Shown here in pieces: positions 17,901 to 24,194 of a stretch of 64,000 nucleotides of DNA. Made by a program: the position numbers and the translations under genes. The DNA comes from Paenibacillus sp. NAIST15-1 (lineage in GTDB: Bacteria; Bacillota; Bacilli; Paenibacillales; Paenibacillaceae): the NCBI RefSeq assembly GCF_001894745.1, contig NZ_BBYF01000013.1, forward strand, positions 1 through 64,000, read 5' to 3'. The notes under the pieces are model-generated. The model was not told the origin of the DNA and searched no databases. It worked only from the letters and a program-made list of their open reading frames with translations. Each line of letters opens with the position of its first letter. Within the stretch, counting starts at the first letter, position 1.

Positions 17901-19851
17901 GTACATTGGCGGGGCAGGGGTCACTCGTGGATACTTGAATCGTCCAGAGCTGACAGAGGAGCGATTCCTTCCGGATCCTTTCAGCGGTGAGTATGGAGCG
18001 AAAATGTACAGAACGGGAGATGCTGTAAAGTACCAGCCGGACGGCAACCTGATCTATGTAAGCAGGATCGACGACCAGGTGAAAATCAGAGGATTTCGGA
18101 TTGAGCTCGGAGAGATTGAAATGGTGCTAAGTCAGTTGCCGGCGATCAAGCATGCTGTCGTCATCGTGCGGGAAGATAGGCCAGGGGAAAAGCAACTGGC
18201 GGCGTATCTGGTCGGAGAAGGCAGCGCACAGGAATGGCGGACATACTTGAGCGAGCGATTGCCAAGCTATATGGTTCCGACGTATTTTGTGCAACTGGAC
18301 AGTTTGCCGTTAACGCCGAACGGGAAAATCGATACGAAATCTCTCCCGAAAATCGACAGTGTACTGCAAACATCTGCAAGTTATATCGCGCCTCGTCATG
18401 CAACAGAGAGAAAACTTGTACAGATTTGGTCAAGCGTGTTAGGGATGAAGGAAACTTCAATTGGCGTCCACGATTCCTTCTTTGACTTAGGCGGGCACTC
18501 CATGAAAATTATGGAGGCATTGGCAAAAGGGCTGACAGAAGGATGGCATGTAACGGTTAAGGATTACTACGATCTGCAAACCATACAAAAAATCGCGCAA
18601 AAGATTGACCATGGTTCAAAAAAATACTTGCATTCCGATACATCTAGGCTGCAATTTCTCAAGCCTCCGAAGAAAGACATCGCTCATGCAACCTACGACC
18701 CTATCGGTAATGTATTGCTTACAGGGGTCACGGGTTACCTGGGCATACATTTACTTGCGGAGCTGCTGGATGGAACCAATAGCAGAGTATATTGTTTGAT
18801 TCGGGGAAGAGACCCACGGAATCGGTTGTTGGAACAGATTTCCTTTTACTTTCATGACAAGTTTGAAAAGTATAAAGTTATGCTAAGCAGCCGGGTTGTT
18901 ATCGTAAAGGGGGATTTATCTGAGAAACAATTCGGCCTAAGCGATGCTGAATATGCTCAACTTGACAGTACGATCAGTAGTGTCATCCATTCTGCCGCGT
19001 TGACCAAACACTTCGGTAATTACGCTGATTTTGAAAAAGCGAATGTAACAACGCTTGAAGAGCTTATATCGTTCGTAGGGCGTAATAAAAGACTGCATTA
19101 TATGTCCACGATGAGCGTATCAGGTCATATTACATTTGGGGAAGAGCAGCATGTATTTACCGAAAATGATTTTTACGTTCAACAAAATTATGAGGATAAT
19201 GTGTATGTGAAAAGTAAATTTTGGGCGGAACATGCACTGTTCCAAGCGATCTCGAATGGGGTGGACGCTGCCATTTACCGGGTGGGCAATCTGACCAACC
19301 GGCACAGTGATGGGCAACATCAACATAATATCGCGGACAATGCATTTATGAGCCGCTTCAAATTTATGTTGCAACATGGGGTTGCATCGAACCAATTCAT
19401 ATCTAATGATATAGAGTTTACTCCTGTTGATGCGTGCAGCAGAGCCGTCGTTGCCTTAATAAAAGCAGATGCAAGCGCTGGGGAAAACTACGTTTTCCAT
19501 GTGTACAATCATCACAAAGTTGGACTTGGCGAGGTCGTGCAATTGCTACACAAGTCGGGGCATGAGATTGCTTTGTTGGATGGTGCGGCGTTCCAGGATC
19601 TTATGCTTCGATTATCTCAGGATGATAAGCACATTCATGACATTCAAATGTTAATGGCAGCAGGAGAACAGCTTGAAGGCGATTATGCCATTGTCAAGCA
19701 TGATTCGTTACAAACACAAATCGCCTTAAGCAAGGCCGGATTTTATTGGCCGAAAATTGATGCACTGTATATGCAAAAAATCGTGACCTACTTGCAAAAT
19801 TCCGGATACTTACCAGTGAATGAGATGAGAAGCTTGATCCAGCACGTGTAG
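5965..19851 (+). CDS. four-module nonribosomal peptide synthetase with terminal thioester reductase
   Basis: One protein of about 4,628 residues builds a tetrapeptide and releases it by NAD(P)H reduction. Domain order: C1 (His motif HHIVFDG at 140), A1 (YTSGSTG at about 632), T1 (Ser1016); C2 (HHIIFDG, 1208), A2 (about 1685), T2 (Ser2073); C3 (2265), A3 (about 2742), T3 (Ser3124); C4 (3316), A4 (about 3793), T4 (Ser4179); then a reductase domain with TGVTGYLG at 4253-4260 and YVKSK (Tyr4414, Lys4418). The pocket codes I read are DAFWIGGTFK for A1 and A2 (the known Val code), DAAFLGNVVK for A3 and DAAFLANVVK for A4 (close to the Leu code DAWFLGNVVK). There is no epimerase, thioesterase or MbtH. 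An initial C domain suggests an N-acyl cap. The start is ATG 5965 or, better spaced from GGAAAGGG, TTG 5974. Confidence 0.95.
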   Translation: MVYLSSKTFIKTIPLSKGQIPLLSHDSMYPNNTCYNESFAWHIYSKLDIETVQNAFIEFVKRHECYRTVFIMEEEHVQKVYSEPVLDFKSIAVGDWGESAVNQYLLAESQESFDLSNGPLFKVRLLCFSEEHYVLYIILHHIVFDGWSLSLILDEFGLLYKRLYNGDLQENTQLQCVEFSYSDFVSWQESLLQSEAGQTSAQFWKHKLSGELPVLELPVDKKRPPVPAFAGGLAPFALQAKTSEKLSAFCNKEDKSLNRVLLALYSAFLHRLSGQNEIIVGTPRYGRKNRDFHHSCGYFVNLLPIRMRFSENDSFKQLLLQVQEELTDCTNHQDYPFSLMVSENSLQRDMSIPAVFQAGFVLQKACKQDAAIFLGNATNVFDLHGLKLAPFPLEKKVSKFDLTLFVEQESNGTIAANFEYNKDIFHEDSIQRWIRHFDHFIHTVLDNAEERMADIRLLSQDEEQQQLVAWNRTKTAYPRDQVIQELFEEQAAARPEAVAVVDEARQLTYGELNARANQLAHCLRKKGVKPETLVGICMERSADLIVGIMGILKAGGAYVPMDPSYPQQRLTYMTHDAGIELMVTLNEASGWVPEPITRICLDSAADQKMLSQESDRNPPVMTTSQNAAYVMYTSGSTGNPKGVVVEQRNVVRLVKEAGYIPFSAEDRMAQTGAIGFDASTFEVFGALLNGGSLYPIPRETLLDAPALAAFVHRHQLTTMWLTSPLFNQLVQKDAAMFAGLQHLIIGGDALSPVHVNQVLRSSPELSLWNGYGPTENTTFSTCFLIDRAYEEQIPIGKPIGNSTAYVVNQHNHLNPVGVPGELCLGGDGVARGYLNQPDMTADKFVSNPFVAGERMYRTGDWVKRMPDGNLVYLGRMDKQVKIRGFRIEVGEIEAILNQHPTLRQATVVVREDRPGEKQLAAYLVGEGSTQEWRAYLSERLPSYMVPTFFVQLDSLPITPNGKIDTRALPIPTVSSQEDYAAPQTPAEELVSAVWSQLLGVERIGIYDSFFDLGGHSLLATQAVSRLREVFGVEVAVRDLFQHPTIEGLSRRLTLLAQGGEGAKRPPIQAVERGVNMPASYAQQRLWFLDQLEPNSPLYNIPCAWRLQGAWKLDALEQAYHALIQRHEALRTVIGEANGEPVQIIREHQPERLPVTDLRHLASEDRERELKSHMQAEADKPFQLAEGPLIRAQAIAMGENDWVLLCTLHHIIFDGWSLDIFVREWLALYEAFAGGQPAALAPLSLQYADYAHWQRSWMSEDVMNRQLAYWEEELGGELPVLQLPTDRPRPAQQSYRGERYETDLPAALLVKLKALSRQEGATLFMTLLAAYQGFLSRYTGQTDITVGSPIANRHYGEIEEMIGFFVNTLVYRADVSANPSFRELISQVRGKAWKAQEHQDIPFEKIVAALQPERSASYSPLFQTMFTLQSRPSELPMNSERRMDTISSFMSVAKFDLTVGVQEVEEGMRVSFEYSTDLFDASTIERMAAHFERWLHEVAEYPERSIGQMQLISEAETKQQLEIWNRTETAYPRDQVIQELFEEQVAARPEAVAVVDGDRQLTYGELNARANQLARCLQKKGVKPETLVGICLERSADLIVGILGILKAGGAYVPMDPSYPKQRLTYMAHDAGIEFLVTQSEASGWVPEPITRICLDRAADQEMLSQESDWNPPAMTTPQNAAYVMYTSGSTGNPKGVVVEQRNVVRLVKQAGYIPFSAEDRMAQTGAIGFDASTFEVFGALLNGGSLYPIPRETLLDAPALAAFVHRHQLTTMWLTSPLFNQLVQKDAALFAGLQHLIIGGDALSPVHVNQVLRSSPELSLWNGYGPTENTTFSTCFLIDRDRAYEEQIPIGKPIGNSTAYVVNQHNHLNPVGVPGELCLGGDGVARGYLNQPDLTADKFVSNPFVAGERMYRTGDWVKWMPDGNLVYLGRMDKQVKIRGFRIEVGEIETVLSQHPTLRQASVVVREDRPGEKQLAAYLVGEGSAQEWRTYLTERLPSYMVPTYFVQLDSLPLTPNGKIDTRALPIPTVSSWNQEGYAAPQTPAEELVAAVWSQLLGVERIGSYDSFFDLGGHSLLATQAVSRLREVFGVEVAVRDLFQYPTIESLSRRLTLLAQGGEGEKRPPIQAVERGVHMPASYAQQRLWFLDQLEPNSPLYNIPCAWRLQGAWKLDALEQAYDALIQRHEVLRTVIGEANGEPVQIIRKHQPERLPVTNLRHLASEDREREMKSLMQAEADKPFQLAEGPLIRAQAIAMGENDWVLMCTLHHIIFDGWSLDIFVREWLALYEAFAEGQPAELAPLSLQYADYAHWQRNWLSEDVMNRQLAYWEEELGGELPVLQLPTDRPRPAQQSYRGERYEADLPADLLIKLKALSRQEGATLFMTLLAAYQGFLSRYTGQTDIAVGSPIANRHYGEIEGMIGFFVNTLVHRADVSANPSFRELVSQVRGKSWKAQEHQDIPFEKIVAALQPERSASYAPLFQTMFTLQNRPSELPVDSECRMDTISSFMSVAKFDLTVGVQEVEEGMRVGFEYSTDLFDASTIERMAAHFERWLHEVAEHPERSIGQMQLISEAETKQQLEIWNRTETAYPRDPVIQELFEEQAAAQPEAVAVVDEDRQLTYGELNARANQLAHYLRKKGVKPETLVGICMERSADLIVGILGILKAGGAYVPMDPSYPQQRLTYMVHDAGIELMVTQSEASGWVPEPITRICLDSAADQEMLSQESDRNPSIATTPHNMAYLIYTSGTTGNPKGVMVEHHTLINMVFWHQQFYQVTEQDRVSQIASIAFDAAVAEIWPCLSRGASLYVCKESVRTDPEALQDWVVDQQITISFMPTQMAEIMIHLPWPSHTSLRCLLTGGDMLRQSPPASLPFALINNYGPTECTVVATATEVSPLQEGVPPIGGPIANTKLYVLDRHQQPVPIGVVGELYIGGAGVTRGYLNRPELTEERFLPDPFSGESGARMYRTGDAVKYQPDGNLIYVSRIDDQVKIRGFRIELGEIEMVLSQLPTIKQAVVIVREDRPGEKQLAAYLVGEGSAQEWRTYLSERLPSYMVPTYFVQLDSLPLTPNGKIDTRALPIPTVSSQEGYAAPQTPGEELVSAVWGQLLGVERFGIYDSFFDLGGHSLLAAQAVSRLREVFGVEVAVRDLFQYPTIESLSRQLTLLAQGGEGEKRPPIQAVERGVHMPVSYAQQRLWFLDQLEPNSPLYNIPCAWRLQGAWKLDALEQAYDALIQRHEVLRTVIGEANGEPVQIIREHQPERLPMTDLRHLASEDREREMKSLMQAEADKPFQLAEGPLIRTQAIAMGENDWVLLCTLHHIIFDGWSLDIFVREWLALYEAFAGGQPAALAPLSLQYADYAHWQRNWLSEDVMNRQLAYWEEELGGELPVLQLPTDRPRPAQQSYRGELYEVDLPAALLVKLKALSRQEGATLFMTLLAAYQGFLSRYTGQTDIAVGSPIANRHYEEIEGMIGFFVNTLVYRADVSANPSFRELVSQVRGKAWKAQEHQDIPFEKIVAALQPERSASYAPLFQTVFTLQSRPSELPMDLERRMDTISSFMSVSKFDLTVGVQEAEEGMRVSFEYSTDLFDASTIERMAVHFERWLHEVAEHPERSIGQMQLISEAETKQQLEIWNRTETAYPRDPVIQELFEEQAAARPEAVAVVDEDRQLTYGELNARANQLAHYLRKKGVKPETLVGICMERSADLIVGILGILKAGGAYVPMDPSYPQQRLTYMTQDAGIELMVTQSETSGWVPEPITRICLDSAADQEMLSQESDRNPSIATTPHNMAYLIYTSGTTGNPKGVMVEHHTLINMVFWHQQFFQVTEQDRASQIASIAFDAAVAEIWPYLSRGASLHVCKESVRTDPAALQNWVVDQQITIGFMPTQMAEIMIHLPWPSHTSLRCLLTAGDMLRQSPPASLPFVLINNYGPTECTVVATATEVSPLQEGIPPIGGPIANTKLYVLDPHQQPVPIGVVGELYIGGAGVTRGYLNRPELTEERFLPDPFSGEYGAKMYRTGDAVKYQPDGNLIYVSRIDDQVKIRGFRIELGEIEMVLSQLPAIKHAVVIVREDRPGEKQLAAYLVGEGSAQEWRTYLSERLPSYMVPTYFVQLDSLPLTPNGKIDTKSLPKIDSVLQTSASYIAPRHATERKLVQIWSSVLGMKETSIGVHDSFFDLGGHSMKIMEALAKGLTEGWHVTVKDYYDLQTIQKIAQKIDHGSKKYLHSDTSRLQFLKPPKKDIAHATYDPIGNVLLTGVTGYLGIHLLAELLDGTNSRVYCLIRGRDPRNRLLEQISFYFHDKFEKYKVMLSSRVVIVKGDLSEKQFGLSDAEYAQLDSTISSVIHSAALTKHFGNYADFEKANVTTLEELISFVGRNKRLHYMSTMSVSGHITFGEEQHVFTENDFYVQQNYEDNVYVKSKFWAEHALFQAISNGVDAAIYRVGNLTNRHSDGQHQHNIADNAFMSRFKFMLQHGVASNQFISNDIEFTPVDACSRAVVALIKADASAGENYVFHVYNHHKVGLGEVVQLLHKSGHEIALLDGAAFQDLMLRLSQDDKHIHDIQMLMAAGEQLEGDYAIVKHDSLQTQIALSKAGFYWPKIDALYMQKIVTYLQNSGYLPVNEMRSLIQHV
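7372..18345 (+). repeat. tandem near-identical NRPS module units
   Basis: The module repeat can be phased on the sequence TGGAACCGGACG, found at 7372 (one base different), 10531, 13702 and 16855. The units are 3,159, 3,171 and 3,153 bp and look highly similar at the nucleotide level across C, T and most of A. The 12 extra bases in unit 2 are two 6-bp insertions (a doubled GACCGT at about 11480, and GTGGAA-type bases at about 12055). Units 3 and 4 share an exchanged 864-bp A-core block (14149-15012 and 17302-18165) not found in units 1 and 2. Similarity ends at about 18345, where T4 and the reductase begin. Confidence 0.9.
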
Positions 19852-20308
19852 TGCTATGGCTGTGTAACTTGGTTTCGATCTCACATGATTCCAGGATTGA
19901 CATCTAAACTGAGCATATATTTAACCTCGCAGCAGCTCCCTTGTGATTGGAGCCTTGCTAAACTCTCGTCAAGTAGACATCACTAAAGAAGCAGCCTTTA
20001 AGCAACCTTAGTTCGGTATTGAACCGGACTAAGGTTGTTTAGTCTCTTTGAAAAGCGCTCGTTGTTATAGAACTCTTAAAACCTCTATCATTTACGTATG
20101 GCTTATTGTCTTTTCCATATAAATGCTTACAATAGGTCTTGTACCATTTGCTATTTCGAGGAACATTTTGTCAACGAAATTCATCTAAGGAAAAATAAAA
20201 ATGAAAATAACATTTCGAATTAGACTTCTATGATCGAGAACTCTGGAAAAGATGAAAATCGCCTAAAAACTATCTACGCTACGCATCGGGCAAGAAAGGT
20301 TGAAAGAG
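19852..20308 (+). other. NRPS downstream gap
   Basis: This gap contains the NRPS terminator at 20004-20045 and, further on, about 250 bp of AT-rich sequence without a recognisable gene. No thioesterase, exporter or phosphopantetheinyl transferase follows the NRPS directly. Confidence 0.6.
20004..20045 (+). terminator. rho-independent terminator of NRPS gene
   Basis: A 14-bp stem AACCTTAGTTCGGT / ACCGGACTAAGGTT with one G-U pair and loop ATTGA, followed by GTTTAGTCTCTTT. Lies about 150 bp after the NRPS stop. Confidence 0.8.
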
Positions 20309-20710
20309 ATGGAAAAAATCAAAGCTATAAAAACCGAATTGGGTGAAATTCATGGAAGAGACGCGATTTTCCTTGATGATATTCAATTCAATTATCAAAA
20401 GAAAGAAGTTACATTAATTGGCGAGATAAGCGGAGGATTATGTACAGAATCAGATGATGATGAATTTATTAAATACGAATTACTATTTAAGAAAGTTTAT
20501 TACTTTAATATGGTCGAGTTAGATGTAAGTTTACAGATGTTTGATCATCCATATCATGAAAGTAGTAGCTTCGTAGAAATAGGTAATACAAAAATACTTA
20601 GAGATATAAAGAATGCAAGAGGTCTGGAGTTAAAGCAATATGTAATATATACATATGACGACGTTTTCGTTATCGCATGTCAAGAATTTGAATTACGTTT
20701 AAAGAAATAA
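20309..20710 (+). CDS. hypothetical protein, 133 aa
   Basis: I do not recognise this protein with confidence. ATG 20309 has AAAGG at 20295-20299 with 9-nt spacing and is preferred to TTG 20300. The product is a soluble, acidic protein with alternating strands (KEVTLIGEISGGLCTESDDDEF, VYYFNMVELDVSL) and a YVIYTYDDVFVIACQEFEL ending, a pattern seen in small orphan immunity-like families of Bacillales. It precedes the DUF695/RraB gene on the same strand with 123 bp between them. Confidence 0.55.
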   Translation: MEKIKAIKTELGEIHGRDAIFLDDIQFNYQKKEVTLIGEISGGLCTESDDDEFIKYELLFKKVYYFNMVELDVSLQMFDHPYHESSSFVEIGNTKILRDIKNARGLELKQYVIYTYDDVFVIACQEFELRLKK

Positions 20711-20833
20711 AAGCAGGAAGCAACATTACACGAAAGATTGGGTATACGTTTTGTCGTAATATATGTTTGGCTAAGCACTTGGTTCGCAAATAGTATGAAG
20801 AAGATGAGATTTCCTGAGGAGGTATAGATCGAT

Positions 20834-21565
20834 ATGTCTGATCATTGGGATATTTATTTTTGTGAGATTGAAGGTAAGTTTGCATCAGTTGTATTGGATA
20901 TGGATATCTGGAAGGAGATTGAGAAATCTGAGTATCCACATCCGATGGTTTTAAGAATACGAATCAAAAACCCTGGAGAAAGCGGTACTCCAATTAATGA
21001 AGAGGCTGAATTAATCAATGACCTAGAAGATAAAATCAATGATGAAAGTGCAGGTTTTGGATTCCATGTTGGCAGGGTGACTACTGATGGGATACGGGAT
21101 GTATTTTATTATTTTTCTAAACCTTACGAGCTAGAAAAAGCAGCAGAGACATATTTCTTGGAACATGGATATGAGATAGAGGTTCTTCATCTTGAAGAGG
21201 AAAATCCTTGGGATTTTTATTTTGAGTACCTTTACCCCGACAAATATCAAATTCAACATATGGGGAATCGAAAAGTTGTCGATCAGTTACGAGAGTCAGG
21301 GGATACATTTGAAGATGTGAGACAGGTAGACCATTGGGTCTATTTTCAATCTATTGAAGATAAAGAGTATTTCGATGCTAAGGTTAAACTTTTGGGATTC
21401 GAAATCGATTCAGATGCTCCTAATGACGATAAAATTTATTCTCATATCTATCGTTCTGATTACGTCGACTTCCATTCGATAAATGAAGTTACGGATATTC
21501 TTGTTGATTTAGCAGGTGAATGTCATGGTGAATATGATGGATGGGGAACTACAGTAGTTAAGTAG
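20834..21565 (+). CDS. DUF695 and RraB-like domain protein
   Basis: A 243-residue cytosolic protein with two parts. Residues 1-130 match the DUF695 pattern (DHWDIYFCEIEGKFASVVLD at the start, VGRVTTDGIRDVFYYF at about 76-91). Residues 135-240 match the RraB-type domain (NRKVVDQLRESGD, VDHWVYFQS, LGFEIDSD), which in E. coli RraB inhibits RNase E. Paenibacillus lacks a standard RNase E, so the domain probably serves another role. Fusions of these two domains are common orphan genes near toxin-immunity loci. A GAGGAGG-like site precedes ATG 20834. Function inferred only at domain level. Confidence 0.8.
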   Translation: MSDHWDIYFCEIEGKFASVVLDMDIWKEIEKSEYPHPMVLRIRIKNPGESGTPINEEAELINDLEDKINDESAGFGFHVGRVTTDGIRDVFYYFSKPYELEKAAETYFLEHGYEIEVLHLEEENPWDFYFEYLYPDKYQIQHMGNRKVVDQLRESGDTFEDVRQVDHWVYFQSIEDKEYFDAKVKLLGFEIDSDAPNDDKIYSHIYRSDYVDFHSINEVTDILVDLAGECHGEYDGWGTTVVK

Positions 21566-21580
21566 ATTTAGGAAGTGGAA

Positions 21581-21727
21581 ATGAACGGTAGATATCATGT
21601 ATATGTCAGATCAAATCTTTACAAATTGCCAGGGGGAAGGAATCGAAGATAAAGAAACAGAAGTTTAACATTTTTAAGAGAGATTAGAGAAGAGACAGGT
21701 TATGAAGCTGTTACGATGTATTATTAA
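21581..21727 (+). pseudogene. Nudix hydrolase remnant
   Basis: A dead Nudix gene. Reading from ATG 21581 gives an N-terminus leading to YKLPGG. A one-frame step then gives GIEDKETEV, and another step gives LREIREETGYEAVTMYY before a stop. Together these make a Nudix box (GG...E...REIREETG), broken by at least two frame changes and missing the C-terminal half. It lies just after the DUF695/RraB gene and is not the same as the intact Nudix gene at 2275. Confidence 0.7.
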
Positions 21728-21741
21728 GGAGAAGTAAGTAA

Positions 21742-22200
21742 ATGAAACAGTTTGGTTGGTTTATAATAAATTTGATGATTCTCTCCATTATTATATATAT
21801 ATCTTCTATTTCATATGGGATCTATACTTCTGCTGAAATTGACATAGCAACGTTGGGTTTTGAGAAACACTATGAGGTATATCCAAAGAAAGATGCTTAT
21901 TGGTTTTCGTTTCTTTTTGCAGTAGCGGGGATATTATGTATAATGCTATCCCAATTTCAAAGAGGCTCAGAGAAAAGTAAGATTTTGATTTCATTCTTAA
22001 TAATCCTTATACACATCCTTTTTATTCTTAACACACTGCTATCTTTTGCGGTTAATGACGAATACCCGCCGCTAACCATTATGACAAGAGTTGCGAACAT
22101 AATAAGTATAATAGTTATATTATTAGCAGGAATTGATTTAATAGGTAACTTTAATAAGGCAGCAGACAATAGAATAAGAAAAATGGAAGAGCTGACTTGA
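21742..22200 (+). CDS. small integral membrane protein
   Basis: A 152-residue protein with four predicted membrane helices (about residues 5-27, 51-68, 80-103 and 113-133) and a basic-acidic tail (NKAADNRIRKMEELT). ATG 21742 follows AAGGAGAAGTAAGTAA. I recognise no catalytic or transport motif. The short loop between helices 1 and 2 (EIDIATLGFEKHYEVYPKKDAY) is the only large soluble part and probably faces outward. Alone on its transcript as far as can be seen. Confidence 0.6.
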   Translation: MKQFGWFIINLMILSIIIYISSISYGIYTSAEIDIATLGFEKHYEVYPKKDAYWFSFLFAVAGILCIMLSQFQRGSEKSKILISFLIILIHILFILNTLLSFAVNDEYPPLTIMTRVANIISIIVILLAGIDLIGNFNKAADNRIRKMEELT

Positions 22201-22799
22201 AAGATGCTAAAAGAGGACTGTAACTTCTAGAAGTCGGAGGAAGGGAAGAGAAAATTTATGAACTAGGCTGGAGTGTCCTGTCACAATATCAGGGGGTAAA
22301 GGGATAGCGGCACTTGCTGTTGCGGAAGCCGTTGTCTATGCCAGGGAAACAATGATGAACAAGTTTATTCATGCCGTTCCTTCCATTCTTAATCCAGCAT
22401 CGAACGCGATTTTCCGATAGCTCAACTTTTCGGTCAGGAGTGAATGAGCTTTCGGAATATTCCCTTGGAAATAGCATGCGATGCAATGACTGGGTGACCG
22501 GCGATTAGAACCCCTTGGGACAGTATAAAAGGAACTTTTGGGTAGGAGTGATCTCGAACTTAACCATAAAGTATGTTTCATTATGATTGGACATGATGTG
22601 AAGGCGAGTAAGAAGCCGCATCTCTGCTATATGTACATAAAATAACTGCAAAAGCGAGTGCGGTGCTCGGAAATCACGAAATATGCATGAATAAGGACAC
22701 ACACCTCACTTTCATCTCCTCTAAAGAGTGGTATAATAGTGCGTCACTATGTGAGGTCAAGGGGATCCTTGGCACAATACACGAAGAAGAGATGATACG
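22201..22799 (+). other. gap before MATE gene
   Basis: No intact gene is seen in this 599-bp gap. Between about 22300 and 22600 the sequence looks like decayed coding DNA on the minus strand, but I could not identify it. The 18-bp string ATGCGATGCAATGACTGG (about 22480) recurs with one mismatch at about 46684, in another gap. A TATAAT at 22732-22737, with weak TTTCAT upstream, is the likely promoter of the MATE gene. Confidence 0.45.
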
Positions 22800-24194
22800 G
22801 TGAGTACAATTGTTCCCAGTATAAAGAGAAGAACGACCTTCCTGTTGAATAAATATTTCACAGGAGAAACGCTTGATTATAAGCAAATTATCGCGATTAT
22901 TATTCCGATATTTGTGGATCAAGCTTTTATTATTTTGATGAGCTTACTGAATACGGCCATGATCAGCTCCTCGGGAGTAGCGGCGGTTAGTGCGGTCAGC
23001 ATGGTGGATTCGTTGAACATCTTCTTGGTCAACGTGTTTGTAGCTGTGGCGACGGGGGGAACCGTCATCGTCGCACAGTATAAAGGCAGGGGCAATGCGG
23101 ATATGGTTTCGAAATCAGCTGCTCAAGCCATATCGGCAGTTGCACTGCTGTCGATCTTGATCAGCGCGGTCGTTATTATTTTTCATAACCCCACACTAGA
23201 CTTATTGTTCGGCCGTGCGGAAGCGGATGTGCTGGATAACGCAAGGATCTTTTTGATCGGGAGCTGCCTCACATACCCGTTCATCGCGATTTTCCAAGCT
23301 GTGACGGGGGCGTTGCGCGGCGTGGCAGAGACGAAGGCCTGCTTGGGTTTATCGTTCATTATGAACTTGACCTACCTGTTTCTGAATATATTATTTATTA
23401 CGGTACTCGATATGGGCGTTGTAGGATTGATCATTGCCATGCTTACGGCTCGTGTGTTGGGGATGGTGATATCGTTAATTTATTTATTGAAAATAAATCA
23501 GACGCTGCAGTTTCGGATTCAGAATGCACTGAAGTTAGATTTTTCGATTTTGAAAAAAATTATGATTATCGGCGTTCCTTTTGCAGCGGAGCAGATGTTC
23601 TTTAACGGCGGGAAGCTGCTTACACAGACGTTTATCGTTCAGCTCGGTACGCTTGCGATCACGGTCAATGCCATAAGCGGCTCCATATCGCTTGTGTTCC
23701 AGATCGGAGCGAATGCCTTAAGCATCGCGATCGTCACGGTCGTAGGCCAATGCATCGGACGACGCAATATTGAGGATGCGAGGAAGTTTATCAAGTCTTT
23801 CCTGTGGCTGTCCTCCATCATATTCGTTATTGCGGCAGTGATTCTCATGCCTTTATTCCCTTGGATCGTGAGATTGTTCTCTCCTCCGGCAGAGATCATT
23901 CCGGAGATCTTTAAACTTACGGTGCTGATTGCGATTACCCAGCCATTCTTATGGTCGATCAGCTTTATTATGCCATCGGCTCTTCGTGCAGCGGGTGATT
24001 CCAACTTTACTTCGATTACTGCTATGCTCACGATGTGGTTGTTCCGTGTCATTCTGGGCTATGTACTCGGGATACCACTTGGCCTTGGTATCATGGGGGT
24101 ATGGATTGCAATGGTCATAGAGTGGGGGATCCGCGGCTCCGTCTTCCTCTGGCGCTTCCGCGGGGAGAAGTGGTACAGCCGGAAGTTGATTTGA
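22800..24194 (+). CDS. MATE family efflux transporter
   Basis: A 464-residue inner-membrane transporter of the multidrug and toxic compound extrusion family (PF01554 twice), which exports organic cations or natural products using a Na+ or H+ gradient. Twelve hydrophobic segments are visible in two halves. Each half contains the usual VAQYKGRGN- and VGQCIGRRN-type loops after the second helix of the repeat (about residues 83-91 and 316-324), and LRGVAETK / LRAAGDSNF motifs. The start is GTG 22800 with AAGAAGAGA upstream. It lies 3 kb after the NRPS gene, so export of the peptide is possible but unproven; the genes between are unrelated. Confidence 0.9.
   Translation: MSTIVPSIKRRTTFLLNKYFTGETLDYKQIIAIIIPIFVDQAFIILMSLLNTAMISSSGVAAVSAVSMVDSLNIFLVNVFVAVATGGTVIVAQYKGRGNADMVSKSAAQAISAVALLSILISAVVIIFHNPTLDLLFGRAEADVLDNARIFLIGSCLTYPFIAIFQAVTGALRGVAETKACLGLSFIMNLTYLFLNILFITVLDMGVVGLIIAMLTARVLGMVISLIYLLKINQTLQFRIQNALKLDFSILKKIMIIGVPFAAEQMFFNGGKLLTQTFIVQLGTLAITVNAISGSISLVFQIGANALSIAIVTVVGQCIGRRNIEDARKFIKSFLWLSSIIFVIAAVILMPLFPWIVRLFSPPAEIIPEIFKLTVLIAITQPFLWSISFIMPSALRAAGDSNFTSITAMLTMWLFRVILGYVLGIPLGLGIMGVWIAMVIEWGIRGSVFLWRFRGEKWYSRKLI

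Noticed and set aside
7372..18345. Regular repeats suggesting CRISPR or phage tail-fibre type tandem repeats
   Set aside because: The repeat unit is over 3 kb and encodes complete C-A-T modules; there are no short repeats with spacers.
22289..22702. Minus-strand open frames of 65-70 codons before the MATE gene
   Set aside because: No ribosome sites, overlapping each other in different frames, and unnatural composition. Treated as decayed DNA.
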